Positions 35,807 through 45,415 of a stretch of 64,000 bases of DNA are shown in pieces. Origin of the DNA: Pomphorhynchus laevis. Taxonomy: Eukaryota; Acanthocephala; Palaeacanthocephala; Echinorhynchida; Pomphorhynchidae. Each line of letters starts with the position of its first letter. Position 1 is the first letter of the stretch. The stretch is taken from positions 1 to 64,000 of the forward strand of contig WNNJ02000855.1 in assembly GCA_012934845.2 (NCBI GenBank), read 5' to 3'. A model generated the notes under the pieces. It did no database searches. It was given only the letters and a program-made list of their open reading frames with translations, and had not been told where the DNA came from. A program made the position numbers and the translations under genes.

Positions 35807-38800
35807 AAATGTTGCCAAAAACCGGAGTTCGATTACAAGTAGAGCAGACTTCCTTATCACTCCTAGACGAGCTGATGGTAGCCGGCAGCACTCATCAGTA
35901 AAGTGAACTACCATCAGTCGTTTCGGCTGCCTTGTGATATATTAAAAGGCATCATTTAAAAACTATATATATATTGTAATTGCGAAAAATCGCTTGAAAA
36001 TGTGGTCCAGGAGCCAAAGCGGGCTACGATTGATTTTTAATCCAAATTTGTTGCTAAATAACTGGACTCGATTATCAGCTCCATCAGTCTAATGTATCAC
36101 TCCGAGACGATCCTTACCACCCAGCAGTCATCGTCAGTTGGATGAAGTGGTTAGGGTACGTTTCGACTGCTTTTGTGATAACTATAAAGACACCAGCAAT
36201 TCCTCACGATGCTATACGAAGCTCAGGTGCAGAAGCGTTTTTACTGGCTTGTTGCGTGTGTGGACCTTCTAGTTATTCTTTATTTAAGGCACAAATGTAT
36301 AAATATACATATATATGGAAATTTTCACGTTGTACACACAAGGCCAAAAATTCGATGGCGTCCCATCTCTCCCCCTTGTCTTCTTCGCTAGTCGATCTCG
36401 CTCCTAAGCATACTTTTCGTCTTAGTCTATTCAACACTCGCTCCATTCTTCATAAAGCTGATATGCTCCTTGATATCTTCGATCAATTATCTATCGATAT
36501 TCTCTGCATTACCGAATCCTGGCATTGTGACTCCGACGATCTTGCTATTCGTCGTCTATGTCGCTCTGGTTGTTCTTTAGTTGAATCAGCTCGTCCAATT
36601 GCCTCTCATACATCTACTGCTTTTAACCATGGCGGTATAGTTGCCATTGCTCGTCACCCAATGTCTTTACGTAAAATTAACGTTAACATCCGTTACACCT
36701 CGTTCGAATTACTCATATGCAGATTATCAACTCCTTTCCCTCTGGAACTTGTGATTGTATACCGTCCAGGTTCAGTTGCCTCATCACGTATCTTCTTTAA
36801 CGACCTTGCAGATCTAATGTCTCACTGTTCATTGTCTTATACTCCTTCTTTTGTTCTCGGTGACTTTAACATTCGTCTTGATCGCCCGGCTAACTCTGAC
36901 TCTATCACTTAAACTAATCTTTTTTCTGATTTTAACTATAAATTACTTTCAACAAGCCCAACTCATATTCTCGGCGGTGCTCTCGACATCATTGCTGTCC
37001 CTATCTGCTTCAATGACTATACTTCCTTGTCAATTACTGATCCTGGTTTGTCCGATCATTTCCTTGTCACTCTTACTCTTACTCGTCCCCATCCTCCTTC
37101 TCCGCCTCCACCAATATCCACACCAAGTCGACCCTGGAAACTTCTCGATATCCCTATTCTCTGCACAGCCTTACTCAATTCTTCACTCTTTTCACTTCCT
37201 CTTAACTATCTCTCTCCCGATGATCTCTGCATTCTGTTTGATTCTGAACTTATGTCTATTATCAATAAACTTCTGCCTAGTCGACTCCGACGCTCTCAGC
37301 GCTTGCGCCATGCTCCCTGGTTCGATTCTGACTGTAGTCTTTCTAAGCATCGACTCCGTCACTCTTTTCGTGTGTATAATCGCTTTCTTAAACGTTCTCC
37401 CAACTCACTCACTCCAAATCTCCGTGATTCCTACTTTATTCTACGCCTTTCACATATCATTCTTAAACTACTAAACGTACTATCTTTTGGCAAAATCAAC
37501 TCGAGTCATCTTCCAACTCTAAATCTCATTGGAAAATCTTAAACTCAATTCTTTCACGATCATCTACTCCTTGTAATATAAATCCTGATGAATTTTCTTA
37601 TTATCTACATACTAAGCTATCTAATTTATTTTCCCTACTACCCTTAGCCACCTTGTACCCTCTCTTCTCTTTAAATACTTCCCTCCCAGAACAATTCCAC
37701 CTTCTTCCCGTTTCGTCTGATGAAGTTTCTTCGGTTCTGCTGTCATTACCTAATAAAACCTATTTTTCTGACCCAATTCCAACTCACTTGCTTAAAAATA
37801 TCTGCTCCTCTATCTCACCCTTCCTAACCACATTGTTCAACTCGTCCATCCGTAGCCGTACATTTCCTTCCATCTGGAAATGCGCCACTGTTCGTCCTCT
37901 CATCAAAAAGAAATCTCTCGACTCCTCACTACCATCTTTGTACCGTCCAATCTCACTTCTCTCAACCCTCTATAAACTCCTTGAGCGTCTCGTTCACAAG
38001 CAAGTTAATACATATCTCTTTTCCTCTAACTTGTTTCCTTCCTTCCAAGCCGCTTTTCGCTCTAATCACTCTACTGAAATTGCATGTCTTAAAGTTTATA
38101 ATGACTTACTCATCTCGCGCGATCATAAATTATGTAGTGTCATAGTTTCTCTTGATCTATCGTCTGCTTTTGACATCGTCGATCACTCGATTCTTCTACA
38201 TCGCCTTCGTCATGATTATGGCTTCTCTTTACCCACTGTATCATGGTTTACTTCATATCTATCAAACCGTACATTTCGCGTATATTCTAACTCTTCTCTA
38301 TCATCCTTCATCCATCCCGTCCGGTGTTCCACAAGGCTCCGTATTAGGCCCTATGCTTTTCTATCTTCTCGGTGACTTGTCTTCTATTTCTCATACATTT
38401 AACTTCCATGTTATACAATATGCTGATGACATTCTCATCTATGCTCATGCACCTGTTTATCGTATTCACGATCTTAGTGTTTCTGCTTCCGACTGTCTTG
38501 TCTCAATTTCCAATCATCTTTCTTCCCTTCGCCTTTCTCTGAATCCTGATAAATCCAAAATTATGTGGATCCTACCTCGACGCCTCGGCTTAGAACCTCC
38601 CTCCGTATCATTAAATTCTACAATTCTTCCTATCGTTGATAATCTCGTTTTCCTAGGCTTCCATTTTGACAACCGACTTTCACTTAAACCTTTCGTTAGA
38701 GATAAAGTACGCTCATCTACCTTGATACTCCGCAACCTCCGTCAAGTTCGTAGATTGATCGATTTCCCTTCTTGTATGACTATCATATATTCTCTCCTTT

Positions 38801-41800
38801 TTTCTAGACTCGATTACTGTCTTAGTCTATTTTCCAACTCACCTAAATCCACTCTTCTTCCTTTACAAGGCATCATCAACGCTCTCGTTCGAATTCTCCT
38901 CCGTCTTCGTCGTTTTGATCATACATCCCACTATCTTGTTTCTCTTGATTGGCCTACCATTTATTGTCGTGTTCAAATTCGTCTTCTTATCATTGCTTTT
39001 CGCCTTATAACTTCTCATACCCCTTCATTTCTCAACCTTCCTTTTCTCGACAATTCTCGTACTGTGTATTGTGCTCTGCGTTCCCGTAATTCCCTTCTTT
39101 TACATGTCCCAATCTACTCTACCTCTTTTGGCTTCCGCTCCTTCGTTGTGGCTGCTCCTCTCTTGTGGAATCAACTGCCTATTCATATCCGCCAATCAAC
39201 ATCTATGCCGTACTTCAAACGCCAAATCCAATTTTATTTCAACAATTAACTAATTACCTGTGATCTTTGATGTTCTTTTTTGTTTGTTAGTGGTCATGTA
39301 AGCGTGCATTTTGCACGCATTTGCCACGTTAAATAAATTATTGTATTATTATATGGGGGAGAGACTCAAAGCTCTGGATACGCTTTCTGTACGCAATCTT
39401 CGTTATTTGTGAGATATGTGCCTGACGTGGAAGATATTCCACAAAGGACATCACCTTCTCTGTGTAATGTTCAATATTCGATCTACCCGAACTTTGCGGT
39501 ATCATTATATTTATCTCAGTCATCACCGAATTGAACGGACCAAAACAGTTTAATTTGGACAATAATTGTGAATCCATGGAATCGTTTGAGCGAGCAAACT
39601 GTTAGCTCAGCTTCACATAAACTATTCAAATCGCTAATTATTTTAAATTTTGATTGATCTTTATTCTTTTTCCTTTTCTTTCATAATGTACAGTGTGCAA
39701 CTTTGAGCCGTGCTCGTAATGTTGTCGACAAAATAATAGTATTTTTTTAATAACTTATTATTAATAATACAATGCATTATTAGGTTTCCTCAAATGGGCC
39801 TCTATACAGACAGTAGCATTTACGTGTCATAAATAAATACATTTTTCATCAAAATTGTTTTTTTAGTTTACGATTAGTTCATCGTGAACCGATGTATCTG
39901 CTCTTTGATAGATAACCGTGTCGCGCGAATACACATTGACGCGCCACGCGCCAATGCGACACTAATTTTTTTATCGAATTCTTGTAATAGCTCTAGCGTA
40001 AGACGTCTTTTATTCAATAGCCTTTTGATTTGCCAGCCATTTAATCATTTTGTGAGCTTCCGGATCTATTGCTCCGCATGTCGAAAACGTAAGTAATATT
40101 AAAAGTGAATGATCGATGTCGGCAATACGCTCCCCCGTATTTTACGAATTTACGATTAGCGTAGTACGAGTGACTTTCCAATATAGGATGGTGCTAATGT
40201 GATAAAAATACAGATGTCTATAAAAGACCGTACCATTCCTCCCCAACAAGCTACATCAGATCTGTCATTAATGTCTCTTGTAGTAGTTTCAGCTTCGAAC
40301 TGATAACCATCCGGTATTGGACTTAAGCGTGGCTCTAATACGACATCCTTGCATATGCTATCCAATTCATTAGCTATTAGGTTACGGATTAAGTCGTGGC
40401 GTATTATTTTGGTCCCGCCATTCCAACATGATTGCAAGTGTGTTGGATCTAGGATAGCTACACATGCACATCGTGCCTTACAATTCCGTAAAGATACGTT
40501 ATATCGAATGCACATTGCATCTCTAAACTGTTGGGTATTTAACCGTGATTGAGGGTTACTTGTGAGTTTCACATTGAGCCAAGATGACGTTTCTTTCTCT
40601 GTAGCATATGTTATAATACTTCTTGACTAGTCTTCTATTTGTTCTGATGTTTGTGAAATTTTGTTGCTGATCTCTAATTTGTTCTCATGTGATAACTCTT
40701 CAGCTATGTGTTTTTGACGTACTGTAATGTTATTCCTCATATCACTGCGCGCGACGGGGTCACACATTCTTATTGATCAATTATAGATACTGTCAGCATT
40801 TTCCCAATCGCCCCGAATATATAATCATCATGATGTCGTTGGTAATAAACATGCCATCTATATAGTCTCAATTATCTCACCTTATCCGGTCAGCTTGGTA
40901 GAAAAACGTTGTATATGAAGTTCTTAAAGTTCTTGAACCAGTCCCTCTCTACCTTGCATGTCCTCATTAAATACGTCAATTTGTGTTGCACAGCATATAT
41001 GAAAGCATTGTATGCAACATGTGCATCTATTTCAGCAATGTCAGACAAATGTTCTATCATCCTAATCCATTTATCTACTTTCATCTTTACGAATGACTTT
41101 TTGAATGGATATGTTCATACTGGAGAGCCCAGATGAACAATGCCCTCATCAGTTGCATGGATTTTTCGAATAACATATCCCTAAAACATAAAATATCAAG
41201 ACATAATATACTAGTACGGACTGAAGGAACTCCTATATTGCGCAAGCGGTCATTATAAGACAATTTCCTGAGGGAAAGGCACGATCTCGTCAACCTACCG
41301 AGGACATTTTCAAGCTCATTCATCTCACACGTGTACACGGAAATACCGCAGGGATAGTGCCACAAAAAATATTTTCAACTTGCTGTAGATGATCAGAATG
41401 TACCAATAATATACTTTTGGGTACGTTAACGTGCAATCCATATTCTGGACCAATCTCAACCAAATGTTGCCAAACCATTAAGAGATCTTCAGGTCGACCA
41501 ACACAACACGCATCGTCTGCGTCTTGTATAAATTATTATATAAAATAATACAGGATACTGATCAGGTATGATCAATCCATTAGCAAAGCGATATCTAGAC
41601 CTGATAAGCAAGAACAATATATAAACAAGCATAGAGTGACCAGTTTATTAGCAAGTGGTAAGTTACTTAATGCCCGTAGAGCATTAAATAAAATTAGGTG
41701 TTAAAATATATACTACTTGATTGAAATCAATTAAAACTTTTCAAAATTACAAACTCCTCAGCGACGGTCGATAAGTAGTAAGCATTGATCGAAGCAGTAA

Positions 41801-42237
41801 ACACCAGCATAATATTCAATAAAAGGTACTAAAAATCTACCGGAAACATTTTCGAATTGAGAATGATAGCAAGTAAAGCTTTAATGGGCATAGTTAGCAA
41901 ATAAAAACGACTCTTCTAATCAAAAGAAAACGATAAAATAGGTTTTTTTGCAGTATATACGAATTTCGTGTGCTTATAACACATTTCATTAAAATAGAAT
42001 CATGAAAAGCGTAGTGGTGACTGTAATTTACGCCTAGAGCCTGATAAAAGCCAAACGAAACCCAGATGGAAAATGACGACTTACGATCCATCTCCTGGCG
42101 TAACGCACGAGCAAACGCTCTGCCGGCAATCTGGCCTCCAAGTATAAACAATTGTACAAGATATTTAGCCTATAAATAAAAGCACATAGGTAATACCATA
42201 CAAAAAATGAAGAATTTAAAATAAGATAACATACCAT
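31381..42237 (-). CDS. PAM16: PAM16/TIM16, J-like subunit of the mitochondrial import motor (five exons)
   Basis: Minus-strand exons, 5' to 3': 42237-42235 (the ATG alone), 42169-42085, 35478-35375, 33158-33036, 31443-31381 (stop TAG). All borders are GT-AG and phases agree, including a codon split as C|GT. The product is 125 residues, the length of human PAM16. Exon 2 gives AKYLVQLFILGGQIAGRAFA, the conserved hydrophobic N-terminal segment. Exon 3 is a variable Ser/Asn-rich spacer ending MSLD. Exon 4 encodes the J-like domain (EAKRILNV, YDHLFSINDKSKAGSFYIQSK). Exon 5 gives VYRAKERIEQE and the end. D93-K94-S95 stands where true J proteins have HPD, as expected: PAM16 holds PAM18 at the TIM23 channel on the matrix side and restrains its stimulation of mtHsp70. 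Introns are 65 bp, 6.6 kb, 2.2 kb and 1.6 kb; the large ones are loaded with LINEs and ribozyme-like repeats. Confidence 0.93.
31444..33035. other. PAM16 intron 4
   Basis: AT-rich intron. A 62-bp-spaced direct duplication at about 32244-32344 shares TAATATTTGGAGAGG and CTAAGCATTTTAGGG. No other element was recognised. Confidence 0.6.
33701..33774. repeat. 33-bp-arm palindrome related to family-5 array ends
   Basis: Arms 33701-33733 and 33742-33774 are inverted copies with one mismatch and an 8-bp loop. The inner end CACGAGGATAAT matches the start of each family-5 unit (28.6 kb array), suggesting a snapback relic of that element in PAM16 intron 3. Confidence 0.7.
34330..34590. repeat. Large imperfect palindrome with hammerhead-type cores in both arms
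   Basis: Arms of roughly 130 bp meet near 34463. Minus-strand left arm (34396-34450): GTGATTA, CTGACGA, A, GCTT-loop-AAGC, GAAA, CGCGTTTATA. The right arm carries the same on the + strand (34479-34530), with CCGACGA. Stem II (GCTT/AAGC) is intact in both, and ACGCGT is self-complementary, fitting a dimer-type stem III. Lies in PAM16 intron 3. Confidence 0.6.
34626..34662 (+). ncRNA. Hammerhead-type motif with intact stem I
   Basis: GTAA, CTGACGA (34632-34638), A, GGC-GATA-GCC, GAAA, CGTT, TTAC. GTAA/TTAC forms stem I and GGC/GCC stem II. ACGT can pair only with another copy. N7 is C here, the one variable core position. An extra A precedes stem II, as in the other motifs of this class in the window. 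Confidence 0.5.
35736..35803. repeat. (TA)n microsatellite
   Basis: About 34 uninterrupted TA dinucleotides within PAM16 intron 2, immediately beside the family-1 element. Confidence 0.97.
35806..35960 (-). mobile_element. Family-1 retrozyme-like element, single partial copy
   Basis: Minus strand: ATATCACAAGGCAGCC, GAAACG, ACTGATGGTAG, CTGATGAG, TGCTGCC, CTACCATCAG, CTCGTC, AGTGATAAGG. It is highly similar to the dimer at 22.5 kb but with a perfect CTGATGGTAG/CTACCATCAG helix and GGCAGCC arm. CCGGAGTTCGATTAC near 35821 has a B-box-like core. Confidence 0.65.
35970..36250 (-). mobile_element. Family-3 retrozyme-like element, single copy
   Basis: Minus strand: TATCACAAAAGCAGTC, GAAACG, TACCCTAACCAC, CTGACGA, T, GACTGCT, GTGGTAAGG, ATCGTC, GAGTGATA. 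AGCAGTC/GACTGCT is a perfect 7-bp helix. The layout matches families 1 and 2 with different helix sequences and C at the variable core position. It abuts the LINE that follows. Confidence 0.6.
36315..39350 (+). mobile_element. LINE (CR1/L2 group), near full-length ORF2, several frameshifts
   Basis: Lies in PAM16 intron 2, antisense to that gene. Endonuclease domain from about 36415 (FNTRSILHKADML, ILCITESW, GGIVAIARHP, FVLGDFN), then a linker (LSDHFLVTLTL, HAPWFDSDC). Reverse transcriptase runs 37650-38800 (YRPISLLSTLYKLLERLVHKQ, FRSNHSTEIACLKVYND, SLDLSSAFDIVDH, GVPQGSVLGPM, catalytic QYADDILIY near 38418, LNPDKSKIMWI, FLGFHFD). The C-terminus ends PLLWNQLPIHIR...FKRQIQFYFNN at 39249. Breaks include a stop after FNIRLDRPANSDSIT and frameshifts near 36.9, 37.5 and 38.3 kb. 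The 3' end carries a GCGTGCA-TTT-TGCACGC hairpin (39302-39318) and a short TTATTATTA tail. Related, about 90% or more alike in places, to 56300-59150. Confidence 0.88.
39351..39640 (+). mobile_element. LINE 3' fragment (second, CR1/Jockey-like group)
   Basis: Reads ERLKALDTLSVRNLRYL, DMCLTWKIFHKG, then RTLRYHYIYLSHHRIERTKTV, the C-terminal region after the RT in this LINE group. The same block occurs on the minus strand at 60280-60645. 5'-truncated. Confidence 0.5.
39870..41540 (-). mobile_element. Non-LTR-like RT with zinc-knuckle and nuclease-like C-terminus, decayed
   Basis: Minus strand, 5' to 3': palm motif DADDACCVGRPEDLLMVWQ with GPEYGLHVNVPKSILLV (41380-41530); thumb-like WIRMIEHLSDIAEIDAHVAYNAF (40890-41090); then LNTQQFRDAMCIRYNV, a C-x-C...H...C knuckle and GGTKIIRHDLIRNLIA (40350-40540); RSDVACWGG...FIDICIF (40200-40260); and a tail WLNGWQIKRLL...ALARGASMCIRATR (39900-40080). 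The domain order matches 14640-15378. The knuckle plus RHD..R plus D..D-I-x-I arrangement suggests restriction-like-endonuclease LINEs; the group assignment is inference. Same strand as PAM16, within intron 2. Frameshifts separate most blocks. Confidence 0.6.
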
Positions 42238-42639
42238 CAAAATTATTTGACATCAGCTGTGAACACCAAATGCTTCGAAAACCGGAGAAGTTCTGAAGCA
42301 AAAATCGTTAAATAAAGATAACACAATGCTGCAAATAACTATTAGGAATTTGATCTTGAAATAAGCTAGAATCTTTTGAAGAGGCTTGATAAATTAAGAA
42401 ATTTTATGAATATAATTGCGCATGAAACAATTTCATTCAGTTTTTGTGTTAATGAGAAACGAAATGTTCCAAATAAATTTATGTATGCACACTGTTCACT
42501 CATATATAGAAAATGAGTTAGTACATTTCTCACGTGAAAATCAAAAGCTATAGCTACGACTAGATAATTATTAGTAGTATAGACCACCAAAAGAGCGCGC
42601 GGGCTCATATAAGGACATCACAATATGTTAAAAAGGGAA
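42238..42639 (-). promoter_or_regulatory. PAM16 upstream region
   Basis: About 400 bp between the PAM16 ATG and the next LINE relic, the only space left for a promoter and 5' UTR. AT-rich, with no clear TATA box or initiator that I would defend. Confidence 0.3.
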
Positions 42640-43005
42640 TATAAAGTAAGTAAAAAACAAAAAAGACAAAAAGACAAAATAGACAGTCAAAGAAAAATTG
42701 AGAGCACATACATATTGTCCTTCAACTTGTTACTAAGAAGATACTTAAAAGTCCTTTAATTAGTGGCCATCACAATTTCCATTGGGAGGCTGTTGCACAT
42801 GTGAACAACGTGGCTGCTAATCACAGCGAAGGGATGAAAAGACCTATTTCCGCGACAAACAACGTGCATGTCCTCTCAGACTAAGTCAGGTCTGCACATA
42901 TAGAACATCGGGGCATGGATGACCACTGGACGAAACATCATCACATCGGATATTGCCTCTTTCACATCAAATACAGATCTTGTTCAAATATGAGTTTAAA
43001 AATGC
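42640..43005 (-). mobile_element. LINE C-terminal fragment
   Basis: Minus strand reads RPDLV, CRGNRSFHPFAVISSHVVHMCNSLPMEIV, then TFKYLLSNKLK. This is the R.FF..R.V..WNSLP..V...S...FK..L pattern that ends many CR1/Jockey-like RT ORFs. Stops interrupt it. An AAAAAGACAAAAAGAC tail at its low-coordinate side fits a LINE 3' end. Confidence 0.5.
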
Positions 43006-43654
43006 AAAAGTAGTCAAAGTGAAAAATGAATAAATACAACATAATAATAAGAACACATCAGTTGAGCTATAACTCATAAGGATAGACATAATTAAATGAT
43101 CACATAGACAAAATACATGTCAACAGTTAATAGCGCGATACAGAAATAATTTTAGAACAAATGACTTTGATACATAGATTTCTGAACTTACAGAAATATC
43201 TAAAACAATGAAAGAGATACATGTGAATTGATTAAATCTCATTGATTTAATGAATCAAACTCGTTTCTCTGCGATTAAAAAAACAGTTATCTGGTTTTAA
43301 ATCTACGCTTAAGGCGAATGCGATCAGAGTCAAATTACGCAATAATGGCTTCATCCAAACATTATTAAGGTTGACAAATAAAAAGAACAATTATTTGATA
43401 GTGTTGTTTTGACTCAAAACAACACTTTTAAAAAGCAACTGAAGAAGGGATTGATAACAGGAGCTGAATATGATTGCAGGAAAAATGACATAAAATGTTT
43501 CTGAGATCATAACATACAAAAGAGTTTTAAAAAGTTTGAGAAATAAATAACATACAACTAAATACTTGCAGACTAACGACTTGTAGACTAACGACTTGAG
43601 ATGGCTTCGACGGCTACAAACATACTGGTTAAAACAATTTTCTTGATATTACCA
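43006..43654. other. Unassigned AT-rich spacer
   Basis: No ORF, RNA or repeat recognised. A palindromic AGTGTTGTTTTGACTCAAAACAACACT lies near 43399-43425. Confidence 0.4.
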
Positions 43655-45415
43655 AATTAAATAATTATTCCAATCGTCTCGCTACGCTCATCTATCAGTT
43701 GCAGTAGTAAATTTAACAGCTTCAACACACAAGGACGTTAATGGGAAGGCGTAAGAAAGCAGCTATGACCGACACCAACTATGCTCAACTGCAAGTACAG
43801 TGCTCGACACACGACTGCAACGTATGAACAACAATCGCATGTGACAAGAATAAGTCTAAAGAAGACTTCCTATGTGGATTTTGTGCAAACAAATTTATCC
43901 GCAAACTCACGAATAAGCACATATCAACATCCAACACGTGAGCTCAAACTACTCCCGTCGTTTCCAATGTCTTTTTCCACCCACGGACCCTGTCACCATA
44001 TACACTTCCCATCCAATGTCATTTCCACTCCCCGACACTCCCAGTCCCGTTCCTCCAGTCTCATTTCTCATTAACCTACATCCATCAATCAAAATCACCT
44101 CCACCAACCTTCACGATCCTTCCATTCATAACATTTCCTCCCATCGCTTGACACCCTCTTTATTATCATTATCCTCTGTGTCTCCCGTCGTCAAACCTAC
44201 TCCCTCCATATCTTCAACTGTCAGTTTTCCTATCGTGATCTCAACCATTCACGTCACTCGTCCTCCTTTACGGAAGCGCTTACATTCTCCCGATCATTGC
44301 GTCATCGACACTAATATCACTCCTTACACCTCCTTATCTTCACATACACGTCTCAATTACGATGTTTCCGCCTTCAAATCCATCCTCTCGTCTCTTGTTC
44401 TGCAAATAAACATCATTTTCAACGACATATCTCCTCTTGCATTCATCCGGTTATACAAATCTTCTAAATCTAATCATTCTAAGCCCCCTCTCCTGTAAAT
44501 TGTTTTCAAGCATCGCTCGCAAGCATTCTCTGTCTTCTCTCAACGATTTAAATTCACGTCCTCTTCAACCACTCGAATTTTCCCTGATTGCACACCTTCC
44601 GAAACTCAACTCTCTTCTGCCCACATCAAAAAATGCCGTCGCGAGGAAAACGGCGAAACATATCTCTCCATCCAAAACATCGACGAACATGTTCAAGTTG
44701 TCCACATCCGCCCCAAAATTCAATGGCGCTCCATCTCCTCTATGTCTTCTCCGCTAAACCATTTCACCACCACACACGATTTCGCCACGGTCTCCTCAAC
44801 ACAAGATCTATTCTTGTGTTGAGGCCCCTTATTTGTATCCGCCCCCTTATCGACTTTCGTCCTTGTATGTATCTTCTTTCATCGCTTCTCATCACTAAAA
44901 TCGATTACTGCCTCAGCCTTTTCGCAAATTCTGCAAAATCCATCATTCTACCCCTACAACGAATAATCAACTCCGCCGTTCGAGTGCTCTTTCGTCTCCG
45001 TCGCTTCGACCACACATCCACATATCTTGTCCAAATCTCCTGTCCCACATCCTAATCAAACTCCACCTTCTTCTCGTAACTTTTCGTCTCATCGCTGTCG
45101 GGTCCCCATCGTTCATCAACCTTCCTTTCTTAGACGACGCTCGCCCCAACTCTCCATCGAAGCGTCCTCGTCATACCATCTTACTCCACATTCCCAATTA
45201 CTCCAACAACTACGGCCTTTAATCTTTCCTCGCCGCCGCCCTACTCGCATAGAATCAACTCCCTCTAGACGTCCGCCGCGCTCCCTCCTTTATCACATTC
45301 AAACACCTCCTCCGTTCACACCTTCGACACATGATTTACATTTTTTATTGTTGTGGTCATGTAAGCGTGCGCTGGCACGCATTTGTCACTTTAAAATAAA
45401 TCTTTTTTATTCTCC
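43655..45415 (+). mobile_element. LINE (CR1/L2 group) with ORF1 and a large internal deletion
   Basis: 5' part with CTCGCTACGCTC near 43679, then ORF1 from ATG 43741 (GRRKKAAMTDTNYAQL) with a Cys/His finger ending EDFLCGFCANKF, followed by a long Pro/Ser-rich segment (43938-44498). The sequence then resembles the start of ORF2 (GLLNTRSI near 44787) and jumps directly to the late RT region (SLLITKIDYCLSLFANSAKS, LRRFDHTSTYLV), so endonuclease and most of RT are deleted. The 3' hairpin GCGTGC-GCTG-GCACGC is at 45365-45380. Confidence 0.7.

Noticed and set aside
35588-35914. Overlapping open frames through the TA microsatellite
   Set aside because: They are artefacts of Ile/Tyr dipeptide repeats encoded by (TA)n and read into a ribozyme-like repeat.
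44967-45149. Arg-rich minus-strand frame opposite the LINE
   Set aside because: Antisense shadow of LINE coding sequence with no independent support.
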